NCBI GenBank assembly: GCA_023228645.1
Contig: JALOAT010000056.1
Coordinates: forward strand, 1 to 23,332
Reading direction: 5' to 3'
From: Gammaproteobacteria bacterium
GTDB lineage: Bacteria > Pseudomonadota > Gammaproteobacteria > Thiohalomonadales > Thiohalomonadaceae
DNA: 23,332 bases
In this document: positions 13,956 through 21,245 of the stretch, one piece after another
Layout of the letters: the number at the start of each line of letters is the position of its first letter
How positions within the stretch are numbered: the stretch's first letter is position 1
The notes under the pieces: generated by a model
What the model was told of the DNA's origin: nothing
The model's database searches: none
What the model saw: the letters and a program-made list of their open reading frames with translations, nothing else
Translations under genes and position numbers: made by a program

Positions 13956-14575
13956 CAGGCCTCGTCCGCGAGATCGTCGAGCTTCAGGCGCAGCACGTCC
14001 TGCTTGGCGGCGACGCCAGCGTATTCCGCCAAGGCATTCTGGTAGGCCTGACGCGCCACATCCTTGTTGCCCAGCGCCAACTGGATGTCACCGCGCACTT
14101 CCTCGAAGGCGCCGCGCAGACCGGCCGGTTCAGTGCCGTCGAGCACCACGAGCGCCTCCTGCGCCTTGTTCTGCGAAAGCAGCACACGCGCCAGGCGCAC
14201 GGCAGCGGCCTGACGGATACCCGGGATTTTCGCGCTGTCCATGGCGGCGCGCAGGTGCGACGCCGCAGCGTCGCTGTCGTTCTGCTGCATGGCCGCAGAG
14301 GCCATGGCGAGGGACGCCAGGCTGGCGTAGGCCGTGTCACCGTAGTTTTCCACCAGGGCGCTGCCGGTCTTCAGTACGGCCGCTGCGTCCTGCTGTTCCA
14401 GCACCTGCTGGTAGAGCGCCGAGGCCTCGGCGGCACGCACCGCGCGGTGCTCCTGCCAACTGCGCCAGCCCAGCACCAGGGCAATGGCGATGGCGATGCC
14501 GATCAGGGCCGAGCGCCCGTTCTTCTGCCACCAGCGTTGCAGGGCTTCGACTTGTTCGTTCTCTGATGTGTACAC
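13955..14575 (-). CDS. yfgM: YfgM-type periplasmic chaperone ancillary protein
   Basis: YfgM is an inner-membrane protein of the Sec translocon surroundings that pairs with the chaperone PpiD. The start is placed at GTG 14575, giving VYTSENEQVEALQRWWQKNG, which matches the family N-terminus, with AGGGGAG just upstream and a length of 206 residues, the same as the E. coli protein. An in-frame ATG further upstream (14677) lies inside hisS and is unlikely. A transmembrane helix (SALIGIAIAIALVLGW, about 22-37) is followed by a periplasmic alanine-rich TPR-like domain with the pattern A-x-LRLA-x2-LL and GDIQLALGNKDVARQAYQNA. It lies 28 nt after hisS and is coupled to bamB by a TGATG overlap. Confidence 0.93.
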   Translation of the reverse strand: MYTSENEQVEALQRWWQKNGRSALIGIAIAIALVLGWRSWQEHRAVRAAEASALYQQVLEQQDAAAVLKTGSALVENYGDTAYASLASLAMASAAMQQNDSDAAASHLRAAMDSAKIPGIRQAAAVRLARVLLSQNKAQEALVVLDGTEPAGLRGAFEEVRGDIQLALGNKDVARQAYQNALAEYAGVAAKQDVLRLKLDDLADEA

Positions 14576-14603
14576 CTGCTCTCCCCTTTCGTCCCTCAGA
14601 ATG

Positions 14604-15890
14604 TCATGGCTGGCTGCGCAGCCACTCGGCCAGATCGGCGACGAGTGCGTCCTGCGAAACCGTGGCCTGTTCACCACCGTCGCGCAATGGCTTCACGCCT
14701 GCTACACCCCTGGCGACCTCGTCCTCACCAAGGATCAGCGCGAGCGGTGCGCCACTGCGATCCGCACGCTTCATCTGCGCCTTGAAGTTGCCGCCGCCGC
14801 AATTCATGAGCAGGCGCAGCTCCGGCAAGGCCTCGCGCAGGCGGTCGGCCAACACCTGCGCGGCAATTTCCGTCCCCTCACCCACGCTCACCAGGTAGGC
14901 GTGGGGGCGGAAGCGCTCCATTGGCACGGCCGCGGGGTCGATAAGCGCGGTGAGGCGTTCAAGGCCCATGGCAAAACCGACCGCCGGCGTGGGCTTGCCG
15001 CCAAGTTGTTCGACCAGGCCATCATAACGGCCGCCCGCACACACGGTGCCCTGGGCGCCGAGGCGATCGGTCACCCACTCGAACACGGTACGGCCGTAGT
15101 AGTCCAGCCCGCGCACCAGGCGGGTATTGATTTCGTAGCGCACGCCCACCGCGTCGAGGATGGCGCACAGGCCGTCGAAATGGGCGCGCGACTCCGCATC
15201 CAGGTGCTCCATAAGCCGCGGCGCGGCCTCGATGAGCGCCTGCATCGCGGGATTCTTGCTGTCGAGCACGCGCAGCGGGTTGGTGAGCAGGCGACGCCGG
15301 CTGTCCTCATCCAGGGTTTCGTAGTGCGTTTGGAGATACTCCACCAGAATCTCGCGGTAGGCCGCACGCGAGGCCACCGAGCCCAGAGAGTTCAGTTGCA
15401 GGGTCACTGCGTCCGCCAGGCCCAGTTGGCGCCACAGGCGCGCGGTCATGAGGATCAGCTCGGCGTCCACGTCCGGTCCTTCGAGACCGAACACCTCGAT
15501 GCCCACTTGGTGGAACTGACGATAGCGCCCTTTTTGCGGACGCTCGTGGCGGAACATGGGGCCGCGATACCACACGCGCTGCGCCTGCCGATTACCGACC
15601 CGGCCGTGCTCAAGCATGGCGCGCACGCACCCGGCCGTGCCCTCGGGGCGCAGCGTGAGGCTGTCGCCGTTGCGATCCTCGAAGGTGTACATCTCCTTCT
15701 CGACGATATCCGTCACCTCGCCGATGGAGCGCTTGAACAGCTCCGTCTTCTCGACGATGGGCAGACGGATTTCCTCATAGCCGTACCCCGCGAGCACGCG
15801 CGTCACGGTCTCTTCCAGATAACGCCAGACAGGGGTCTCCTCCGGCAGGATGTCGTTCATCCCCCGGATCGCCTGAATATTTCCGCTCAA
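14604..15890 (-). CDS. hisS: Histidyl-tRNA synthetase
   Basis: HisS charges tRNA-His with histidine using ATP. The 428-residue protein is a standard class II synthetase: IRGMNDILPEE at the N-terminus, EIRLPIVEKTELFKRSIGE, LTLRPEGTAGCVRA (motif with the histidine pocket), motif 2 MFRHERPQKGRYRQFHQ, the histidine-specific LVRGLDYYGRTVFEW, and motif 3 GFAMGLERL, then an anticodon-binding domain (about 325-428). Initiation is at TTG 15890, preceded by AGGTAAG; the next in-frame ATG falls inside the conserved GMND motif and would remove conserved residues. An inverted repeat of 34-nt arms lies directly upstream, separating it from ispG. Confidence 0.96.
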   Translation of the reverse strand: MSGNIQAIRGMNDILPEETPVWRYLEETVTRVLAGYGYEEIRLPIVEKTELFKRSIGEVTDIVEKEMYTFEDRNGDSLTLRPEGTAGCVRAMLEHGRVGNRQAQRVWYRGPMFRHERPQKGRYRQFHQVGIEVFGLEGPDVDAELILMTARLWRQLGLADAVTLQLNSLGSVASRAAYREILVEYLQTHYETLDEDSRRRLLTNPLRVLDSKNPAMQALIEAAPRLMEHLDAESRAHFDGLCAILDAVGVRYEINTRLVRGLDYYGRTVFEWVTDRLGAQGTVCAGGRYDGLVEQLGGKPTPAVGFAMGLERLTALIDPAAVPMERFRPHAYLVSVGEGTEIAAQVLADRLREALPELRLLMNCGGGNFKAQMKRADRSGAPLALILGEDEVARGVAGVKPLRDGGEQATVSQDALVADLAEWLRSQP

Positions 15891-15916
15891 TTTCTTACCT
15901 TTACTTAAAAGATCTC

Positions 15917-16044
15917 AACACAGAGGCGCAGAGACACGGAGAACGCAGAGAGTAAATCAATTCGCCTGCCTGGTCGGAGGCCGCTGGTGAATGTACAAGC
16001 ATTCAATCCGCTCTGCGTCCTCTGTGTCTCTGCGCCTCTGTGTT
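15917..16044. repeat. Long inverted repeat between ispG and hisS
   Basis: Arms at 15917-15950 and 16011-16044 are complementary over 34 positions with 2 mismatches, around a 60-nt centre. Each arm is itself a tandem of 8-9-nt units of the CACAGAGGCG / GCAGAGACA type. The right arm starts 14 nt after the ispG stop and the left arm ends 26 nt before the hisS start, so the element fills the gap. In RNA it could form a long hairpin. Confidence 0.85.
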
Positions 16045-16058
16045 GCGCCGTTTTGCCT

Positions 16059-17147
16059 TTAGCCGTTCTTCTTCCGCTCCGCCAGGCGCGCGCGGATGGT
16101 GCGTTCCAGTTCGTCCACCAGGGTGGCGTTTTCCACTTTGTGGTGGGGTTCGCCGCCCAGGTAGAGCAGGTTGGGCTGGCCGCCGGCGAGGCCGATGTCG
16201 GCTTCGCGGGCCTCGCCCGGGCCGTTGACCACGCAGCCGATCACCGCCACGTCCATGGGTTCGATGACATCTTCGAGGCGCTGCTCAAGGGCATTGACGG
16301 TGGCGATGACGTCGAAGTTCTGGCGCGAGCAGGACGGGCAGGCAATGAGATTGATGCCCTTGCTGCGCAGGCGCAGGCTCTTGAGGATGTCGAAGCCGAC
16401 GCGAATCTCTTCCACCGGATCGGCGGCGAGCGAGACGCGCAGGGTGTCGCCGATGCCCTTGGCCAGCAGCATGCCGAGGCCGATGGCGGACTTCACCGCG
16501 CCGGAGCGGAAGCCGCCGGCCTCGGTGATGCCCAGGTGCAGGGGCTGCTCGATCTGCCCGGCGAGCTGACGGTAAGCCTCCACGGTGAGGAACACGTCGG
16601 AGGCCTTGAGGCTCACTTTGAAATCCGCGAAGTTGAGCTTCTCGAGAATCTCGATGTGGCGCAGTGCCGATTCCACCAGGGCCTCGGGCGTGGGCTCGCC
16701 GTACTTTTTCTGCAAGTCCTTTTCCAGCGAGCCGGCGTTCACGCCGATGCGGATGGGAATGCCGCGCTCACGCGCCGCCTCCACCACCGCGCGCACGCGG
16801 TCCTCGCGGCCGATGTTGCCGGGGTTGATGCGCAGGCAGTCAACCCCCAGCTCGGCCACCCGCAGGGCGATGCGGTGGTCGAAATGGATGTCGGCCACCA
16901 GCGGCACCTTCACCTGTTTCTTGATTACACCGAAGGCCTCGGCCGCCTCCAGCGAGGGCACCGAGATGCGCACGATGTCGGCGCCGACCTTCTCCAGCGC
17001 GCGCACCTGCGCCACCGTGGCGGCCACGTCCGTGGTCTCGGTGTTGGTCATGCTCTGCACCGAGATGGGGGCGTCGCCGCCCACCGGCACGGTGCCGACC
17101 ATGATGCGGCGCGAGACGCGCCGGCGGATGGGGCTTTCCTTATGCAT
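16059..17147 (-). CDS. ispG: 4-hydroxy-3-methylbut-2-enyl diphosphate synthase IspG
   Basis: IspG reductively converts methylerythritol cyclodiphosphate to HMBPP, the penultimate step of the MEP isoprenoid pathway, with a [4Fe-4S] cluster. The 362-residue protein keeps the TIM-barrel half (PVGGDAPISVQSMTNTETTD, LVADIHFDHRIA, RINPGNIG) and the cluster domain with C270, C273 (CPSCSRQ), C305 (GCVVNGPGE) and E312 as ligands. Length is near the E. coli protein (372). The ATG at 17147 shares one base with the rodZ stop (TGATG), which fixes the start. Its need for an Fe-S cluster fits its place in a cluster headed by isc genes. The C-terminus ends AERKKNG, followed by an inverted repeat. Confidence 0.97.
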   Translation of the reverse strand: MHKESPIRRRVSRRIMVGTVPVGGDAPISVQSMTNTETTDVAATVAQVRALEKVGADIVRISVPSLEAAEAFGVIKKQVKVPLVADIHFDHRIALRVAELGVDCLRINPGNIGREDRVRAVVEAARERGIPIRIGVNAGSLEKDLQKKYGEPTPEALVESALRHIEILEKLNFADFKVSLKASDVFLTVEAYRQLAGQIEQPLHLGITEAGGFRSGAVKSAIGLGMLLAKGIGDTLRVSLAADPVEEIRVGFDILKSLRLRSKGINLIACPSCSRQNFDVIATVNALEQRLEDVIEPMDVAVIGCVVNGPGEAREADIGLAGGQPNLLYLGGEPHHKVENATLVDELERTIRARLAERKKNG

Positions 17148-18103
17148 CAGTCGGTCCGGGCCACGTTGTCGTCGGCGTTGCCGAGCCGGAAGCGCGCCGT
17201 GTCGTTGCGGCGCTGGTAGGGCGCGTGATCGAACACATCGTCGTTGAAGGTGACCTGCGCCGCCGGCGAATAACCGAAGAACACGGTGAACGGCGCCTCG
17301 CCGCGCACGGTGATGGTGCGGCCCGCCGTGGCCAAGTCGTATACCAGCTGGCGTCCCGCGGCATCGGTGATCTCGGTCCAGCACTCACCCGTGAAATCGA
17401 GCACCAGCTTGGATTGCGGTACGTCGACGGTGAGCGGCGGCGGCGTTTCGGGTGCGGCGGGCGTCGCTGCGGGCTGGGCGGCCGGGTCCTCGGCAGGTGG
17501 TGCAGAGGGAACGGCGGCGGTTACCGGCGCGGGTTCCGGCGCGGGGGTTACGGCCGTCATGGCGGGCTCCGCCGGAGCCGGCACTGCGTCGGCCGGTGGT
17601 TCGGGCAGTGCGGCGAGGGGCGTCTCGGCAGCAGCCGGCACTTCCTGCGCGCCCGCCAAGGCCGCGTCCGGCGCAGGCAGCGTGTCCTGCACCGTCTCGC
17701 GCTGGGTCATCCACCACACGGCCGACAGCACCAGCAAGCCGCCGAACACCAGATAGGTGAACGCGCGCACGGGCGGATCACTGGCCTGGACCTGCTGTGG
17801 CTGGCTGCGCGTGACCGCACCCACCTGAGCAGGCGGCGGCGCCTGCACCGCAGCGTAGCGATCGACGAGGTCCTGCTCGGGCAGGCCGAGCAGGCGCGCA
17901 TAGCTGCGCACATAACCGCTGACGAACGCCGCCGGCGGCAGTTGCGCATAGTCGTCGTGTTCGAGGGCCTGCAGGATATGCAGGCTCAGGCGCAACTGCC
18001 CGGAGACGTACTCCAGAGCGAGGCCTTGCGCCTCGCGCGCCTCGGCCAGTTGCCGACCCGGGCCGTCCACGGTGACCACCTCGACATCCAAGGTTTCGCT
18101 CAC
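17147..18103 (-). CDS. rodZ: Cytoskeleton protein RodZ
   Basis: RodZ links MreB filaments to the cell-wall elongation machinery and keeps rod shape. The start is GTG 18103, overlapping the pilF stop (GTGA), which gives 318 residues. An N-terminal helix-turn-helix domain (about 16-85: GRQLAEAREAQGLALEYVSG, LRLSLHILQALEHDDY, FVSGYVRSYARLLGL) is the cytoplasmic MreB-binding part. One transmembrane helix follows (AFTYLVFGGLLVLSAVWWM, 114-132), then a long proline/alanine-rich periplasmic linker (about 145-240) and a C-terminal beta domain (LVLDFTGECWTEITDAAG to the end). The domain order is that of canonical RodZ. The upstream ATG at 18229 lies within pilF and is not favoured. Confidence 0.94.
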   Translation of the reverse strand: MSETLDVEVVTVDGPGRQLAEAREAQGLALEYVSGQLRLSLHILQALEHDDYAQLPPAAFVSGYVRSYARLLGLPEQDLVDRYAAVQAPPPAQVGAVTRSQPQQVQASDPPVRAFTYLVFGGLLVLSAVWWMTQRETVQDTLPAPDAALAGAQEVPAAAETPLAALPEPPADAVPAPAEPAMTAVTPAPEPAPVTAAVPSAPPAEDPAAQPAATPAAPETPPPLTVDVPQSKLVLDFTGECWTEITDAAGRQLVYDLATAGRTITVRGEAPFTVFFGYSPAAQVTFNDDVFDHAPYQRRNDTARFRLGNADDNVARTD

Positions 18104-18837
18104 GGTTTCTCGCTCCTCAGATAGTCCCGGGCCTCTTGTGAATCCGGGAACCGGTTTTTGAGCAACAGGCCCTGGCTGGCCGCCGCGCCCTTGTTGCCGA
18201 GTGCACGTTCGACACGCACGGCAAGCCACAGCGATTCGGGCGTGTGGGGTGCGACCTCGTTGTAGCGTTGCAGGTAGGCCCGCGCGGACAGGGCATTACC
18301 GGCGGCATGGCTCAGCTGGGCCATGCCCATCAGCGCCTTGGGCGTCTTGGCATCCGCCAGCAGGGCCTTGCGGAAATACTCTTCCGCCTTGGCCTTGTCG
18401 TCGGCCGCCTGCATGCACAGGCCGAGGTTTTCGAGGGTCTGGGCGCGGCCCGTGTACACGGGATTCTTGAGCACGGCGAGGAACTGCTTCTCGGCGGCGT
18501 CGTAGCGCTTCTCGTTGCAGAGAAACACCCCGTAATTGTTGTAAACGCTGGAATTGTCGCGATCGAGGCTGATGGCCTTGCGGTAGTGGCGATCCGCGTC
18601 CTCGGTCTCGCCCAGGCGCCGGTACAGCTCGGCCACGTAGTGATGGGCGACGGCGGAGTCCGGGTCCTGCTCCAAAGCGCGATTGAGCTTTTCAAGCGCC
18701 AGCTCGTTCTGATTTTGCAGCATGTAGCGCAGACCCAGCTCGGCATTGAGCTGCGCGGACTTGGTATCGCGCGTCTGCATGGAGGAACAGGCCGAGAGCA
18801 ACACGGCGCCGGCCAACACGATGACGAATTTCTTCAT
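18100..18837 (-). CDS. pilF: Type IV pilus biogenesis lipoprotein PilF/PilW
   Basis: PilF (PilW) is the outer-membrane pilotin needed for assembly of the type IV pilus secretin PilQ. The 245-residue precursor has a lipoprotein signal with lipobox LLSAC, C17 being lipidated. The mature protein is a run of TPR units (about 31-225): NAELGLRYMLQNQNELALEK, AHHYVAELYRRLGETEDADR, VYNNYGVFLCNEKRYDAAEK, TLENLGLCMQAADDKAKAEE and ALMGMAQLSHAAGNALSARA, as in the six-TPR PilF fold. The ATG overlaps the rlmN stop (ATGA), and its stop overlaps the rodZ GTG. The gene suggests that the organism makes type IV pili, which agrees with the REC-PilZ regulator, but no other pil gene lies here. Confidence 0.94.
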   Translation of the reverse strand: MKKFVIVLAGAVLLSACSSMQTRDTKSAQLNAELGLRYMLQNQNELALEKLNRALEQDPDSAVAHHYVAELYRRLGETEDADRHYRKAISLDRDNSSVYNNYGVFLCNEKRYDAAEKQFLAVLKNPVYTGRAQTLENLGLCMQAADDKAKAEEYFRKALLADAKTPKALMGMAQLSHAAGNALSARAYLQRYNEVAPHTPESLWLAVRVERALGNKGAAASQGLLLKNRFPDSQEARDYLRSEKP

Positions 18838-19949
18838 GACGCCACACTCCTTACCGGAATTGCGGTGAGCCGATCGCTGCGCCGCGTGCGGTCCTGGACC
18901 TCGCCGACCAACTGGCCGCAGGCCGCTGCGATGTCGTCGCCGCGCGTCTTGCGCGTGATAGTCGTATATCCCGATTGAATGAGAATGTCCTGAAAGCGTT
19001 CCACAGCCTGCCGCGAGGAGCGGCGGTAGGGACTGCCGGGAAACGGATTGAAGGGAATCAGGTTGATCTTGCAAGGCACGTCGCGCAGCAGCTTCACCAG
19101 CGCGCGGGCGTGCTCCGATGTGTCGTTGACCCCGTCGAGCATCACGTATTCGATGGTCACGCGCCGGTGGGCGCGCTCGTCCACATAGGCGCGGCAGGCC
19201 GCCAGCAACTCGGCGATCGGATACTTGCGGTTGATGGGAACCAGTTCATCGCGTAACGCGTCGTCGGGCGCGTGCAGCGAAATGGCCAGGCTCACGTCTG
19301 AAAACTCACGCAGGCGGTAAATGGCCGGCACCACGCCTGCGGTACTCAGGGTGACGCGGCGCCGGGAAATGCCGAAGGCCACGTCGTCCTGCATGATGTC
19401 CATGGCCTTGACCACGGCGTCGAAGTTCATGAGCGGCTCACCCATGCCCATCATCACCACGTTGGTCACCACACGCTCGCCCTTGTTCTCGGGGATGCCG
19501 AGGGTGATGGCGGCGAACAGCACCTGGCCGACGATCTCCGCCGTGGTCAGGTTGCGGTTGAAGCCCTGACGGGCCGTGGAGCAGAAGCTGCAATTGAGCG
19601 TGCAGCCCACCTGGGACGACACACACAGCGTGCCGCGGTCGTCCTCGGGGATGAACACACATTCGACGCTCTGATCGCAGCCCAGGCGCAGCCCCCACTT
19701 GCGCGTGCCGTCGCGCGAGGGGGCGTCCACCACCACTTCGGGCAGACGGATCTCGGCGCGCGCGTTCAGCTTGGCGCGCAAGGCCTTGCCGAGATCGGTC
19801 ATGGCATCGAACTCGGTGATGCCGTGGTGATAAATCCACTTCATGACCTGAGAGGCGCGAAAGGCCTTCTCCCCCATGTCGGTGAAGAAGGCCTCCATGT
19901 CGCGCCGGGTCAGGCCCAGCAGATTGGTTTTTTCCTGCGTATCGGGCAT
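18834..19949 (-). CDS. rlmN: Dual-specificity rRNA/tRNA methyltransferase RlmN
   Basis: RlmN is a radical-SAM enzyme that methylates C2 of A2503 in 23S rRNA and A37 in some tRNAs, sharpening decoding and peptide-channel function. The 371-residue protein carries the cluster motif C116-x3-C120-x2-C123 (GCTLNCSFC), C109 in TLCVSSQVG, and C344 in GDDIAAACGQL, the conserved methyl-carrying cysteine pair. MMGMGEPLMNFD and SLHAPDD are further signatures. The start at 19949, with AGGT ahead, fits the family MPDTQEKTNLLGL start; the longer frame overlaps ndk. It lies 16 nt behind ndk and is coupled to pilF by ATGA. Confidence 0.96.
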   Translation of the reverse strand: MPDTQEKTNLLGLTRRDMEAFFTDMGEKAFRASQVMKWIYHHGITEFDAMTDLGKALRAKLNARAEIRLPEVVVDAPSRDGTRKWGLRLGCDQSVECVFIPEDDRGTLCVSSQVGCTLNCSFCSTARQGFNRNLTTAEIVGQVLFAAITLGIPENKGERVVTNVVMMGMGEPLMNFDAVVKAMDIMQDDVAFGISRRRVTLSTAGVVPAIYRLREFSDVSLAISLHAPDDALRDELVPINRKYPIAELLAACRAYVDERAHRRVTIEYVMLDGVNDTSEHARALVKLLRDVPCKINLIPFNPFPGSPYRRSSRQAVERFQDILIQSGYTTITRKTRGDDIAAACGQLVGEVQDRTRRSDRLTAIPVRSVAS

Positions 19950-19965
19950 GCGACCTGGTTCACCC

Positions 19966-20397
19966 TCAGCGGGTGCGCGGGCAGAGCTCCGTGGCGGCGA
20001 AGAAATAGGCGATTTCGTTGCGCGCGGTCTCCTGGGCGTCGGAACCGTGCACCGCGTTTTCATCAATGGATTGAGCGAAATCGGCGCGGATGGTTCCGGG
20101 CGCGGCCTTCTTCGGGTCGGTGGCGCCCATGATGTCGCGGTGCGCGGCCACGGCGTTTTCACCTTCGAGGACCGAGACCATCACCGGGCCGGAGATCATG
20201 AAGCTCACCAGGTCCTTGAAGAAAGGGCGCTCCTTGTGCACGGCGTAAAAACCCTCGGCCTCGGCCTGGGACAGGTGCTTCATTTTGGCGGCGACGATCT
20301 TCAGGCCGGCCTTCTCGAAGCGGGCGTAGATCTCGCCGATCACGTTCTTGGCGACCGCGTCGGGCTTGATGATGGAAAGGGTGCGCTCGATGGCCAT
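19966..20397 (-). CDS. ndk: Nucleoside diphosphate kinase
   Basis: Ndk transfers the terminal phosphate between nucleoside di- and triphosphates through a phosphohistidine. The 143-residue protein is standard: ERTLSIIKPDAV (4-15, with K11), RFEKAGLKIVAAKM, FYAVHKERPFF, the MGATDPKKAAPGTIRADFA segment (90-108) and the active H117 in NAVHGSD. GGAG lies about 7 nt before the ATG. A perfect inverted repeat and a 9-nt-repeat element separate it from iscX upstream, so it may have its own promoter even though gene order and strand agree with the isc cluster. Confidence 0.97.
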   Translation of the reverse strand: MAIERTLSIIKPDAVAKNVIGEIYARFEKAGLKIVAAKMKHLSQAEAEGFYAVHKERPFFKDLVSFMISGPVMVSVLEGENAVAAHRDIMGATDPKKAAPGTIRADFAQSIDENAVHGSDAQETARNEIAYFFAATELCPRTR

Positions 20398-20443
20398 CGG
20401 AATCTCCGTTCGTTAGCTCGTTGTTCGGGGGGCAAAATGCGAC

Positions 20444-20467
20444 AAACCCGCGATCATACGCGGGTTT
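20444..20467 (-). terminator. Hairpin upstream of ndk, possible terminator of the isc genes or promoter overlap
   Basis: AAACCCGCG (20444-20452) and CGCGGGTTT (20459-20467) form a perfect 9-bp stem with a 6-nt loop. Read on the minus strand the stem ends in TTT, and the loop reads TATGAT, five of six bases of a -10 element. Both terminator and promoter roles are possible; only a weak -35 (TGGCGA) is present. Confidence 0.45.
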
Positions 20468-20544
20468 AGGCGGCCTCGCCAGCGGTCGGGCCTCACCGAA
20501 AAAAGCTATTAACCACGGGGGACACGGGGGGGAATGCATGTCGC

Positions 20545-20567
20545 GTAGGAGCGGCCTCAGGCCGCGA
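20545..20567 (+). repeat. REP-like 23-mer, forward copy
   Basis: The unit starts GTAGGAGCGG and ends GGCCGCGA, with GCGGCCTCAGGCCGC as its palindromic core. It resembles the Pseudomonas REP pattern GTAGGAGCG...CGCGA. It pairs with a diverged inverted copy at 20588-20610. Confidence 0.7.
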
Positions 20568-20587
20568 TGTTCTTGCACTCTGCGCTT

Positions 20588-20610
20588 TCGCGGGCGTATC
20601 CCGCTCCCAC
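20588..20610 (-). repeat. REP-like 23-mer, inverted copy
   Basis: On the minus strand the unit starts GTGGGAGCGG and ends GCCCGCGA. It agrees with the forward copy at 17 of 23 positions. Two REP units in inverted orientation about 20 nt apart form the layout known from REP doublets. Confidence 0.7.
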
Positions 20611-20695
20611 AATGCACCCTGGCCGTCGATCGCCGCGCTCGTGTAATTCCTTCTTCCCCGTGTTCCCCGTGTTCCCCGTGGTTGAAGCTTTTTCT

Positions 20696-20896
20696 TCACT
20701 CCCGCTCGGAAATCCACGCCATCTGGATGGCTTCGAGGATCTTTTCGTTGGAATGGTTGGGATCGTCGGCGAATCCGGGCAGGGCCAGGACCCAGGTGTG
20801 GAGGTCGGTGAAGCGGACGTACTTCGGGTCCACGTCCGGGTGGGATTCATCCAGGCCAATGGCGATATCAGTGACATCGGTCCAGTGGAGGTTCAT
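20696..20896 (-). CDS. iscX: Fe-S cluster assembly protein IscX
   Basis: IscX is a small acidic protein that binds the cysteine desulfurase IscS and iron and modulates the rate of Fe-S assembly. The 66-residue product matches the family length and signatures: LHWTDVTDIAIGLDESHPDVDPKYVRFTDLH at the N-terminus with the conserved HPD-x-DP and RFTDLH, and DDPNHSNEKILEAIQMAW at the C-terminus. The ATG overlaps the fdx stop codon (ATGA), so translation is coupled. A repeat arm begins right after its stop. Confidence 0.95.
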   Translation of the reverse strand: MNLHWTDVTDIAIGLDESHPDVDPKYVRFTDLHTWVLALPGFADDPNHSNEKILEAIQMAWISERE

Positions 20897-21234
20897 CCGT
20901 GCTTCTCCGAGGCCAGGTTGATGGTGTACTTGGGGATCTCGACCACCAGGTCGTCCTCGCCCACGAGGGCCTGGCAGGACAGCCGGGACTCCGGCTCCAG
21001 GCCCCAGGCCTTGTCCAGCATGTCCTCCTCGCCCTCTTCCGCTTCATTGAGGGACTCATAGCCCTCGCGGACGATGACGTGGCAGGTGGTGCAGGCGCAG
21101 GATTTCTCGCAGGCATGCTCGATCTCGATGCCCTCTTCCAGGGCCGCATCCAGGATGCTCGTCCCCGGCTCGGCCTCCACCACCGCCCCCTCGGGGCAGA
21201 GCTTCTCATGGGGCAGAAAAATGATCTTCGGCAT
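20893..21234 (-). CDS. fdx: Isc-type [2Fe-2S] ferredoxin
   Basis: This adrenodoxin-type ferredoxin supplies electrons to Fe-S cluster assembly. The 113-residue protein has the ligands C42, C48, C51 and C87 at exactly the positions of E. coli Fdx, in ACEKSCACTTC and RLSCQAL; the extra C46 is also typical. MPKIIFLPHEKLCPEGAVVE is the standard start, so the ATG at 21234 is used rather than an upstream ATG inside the repeat. Ribosome binding is weak (GGA 11-13 nt upstream). It is coupled to iscX by overlap and separated from hscA by a 189-bp spacer that is mostly repeat. Confidence 0.96.
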   Translation of the reverse strand: MPKIIFLPHEKLCPEGAVVEAEPGTSILDAALEEGIEIEHACEKSCACTTCHVIVREGYESLNEAEEGEEDMLDKAWGLEPESRLSCQALVGEDDLVVEIPKYTINLASEKHG

Positions 21235-21245
21235 GTCAGTAGTCC

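Larger units (their letters stand above)
20499..20694. repeat. Composite inverted repeat element between iscX and ndk
   Basis: The left arm (20499-20532) and right arm (20656-20694) share AAAAAGCT, AACCACGGGG and tandem ACACGGGG units in inverted orientation. The arms enclose about 120 bp containing two inverted REP-like 23-mers. The right arm begins 2 nt from the iscX stop codon. A second element of the same kind occupies 21246-21416. Confidence 0.85.
20398..20695. other. Repeat-filled spacer between iscX and ndk
   Basis: This 298-bp spacer is the largest gap in the cluster. It holds a 9-bp inverted repeat near ndk (20444-20467), an inverted pair of 9-nt-repeat arrays (20499-20532 and 20656-20694) and, between these, two inverted REP-like 23-mers (20545-20567 and 20588-20610). 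I see no gene in it. Confidence 0.8.

Noticed and set aside
14484..15908. Long plus-strand frame (474 codons) opposite hisS
   Set aside because: It is an antisense shadow of hisS in GC-rich DNA; no family features or start signals.
20499..20694. CRISPR array from the repeated CACGGGG units
   Set aside because: The units are about 9 nt in direct tandem without spacers of 30-40 nt, and no cas genes are present.
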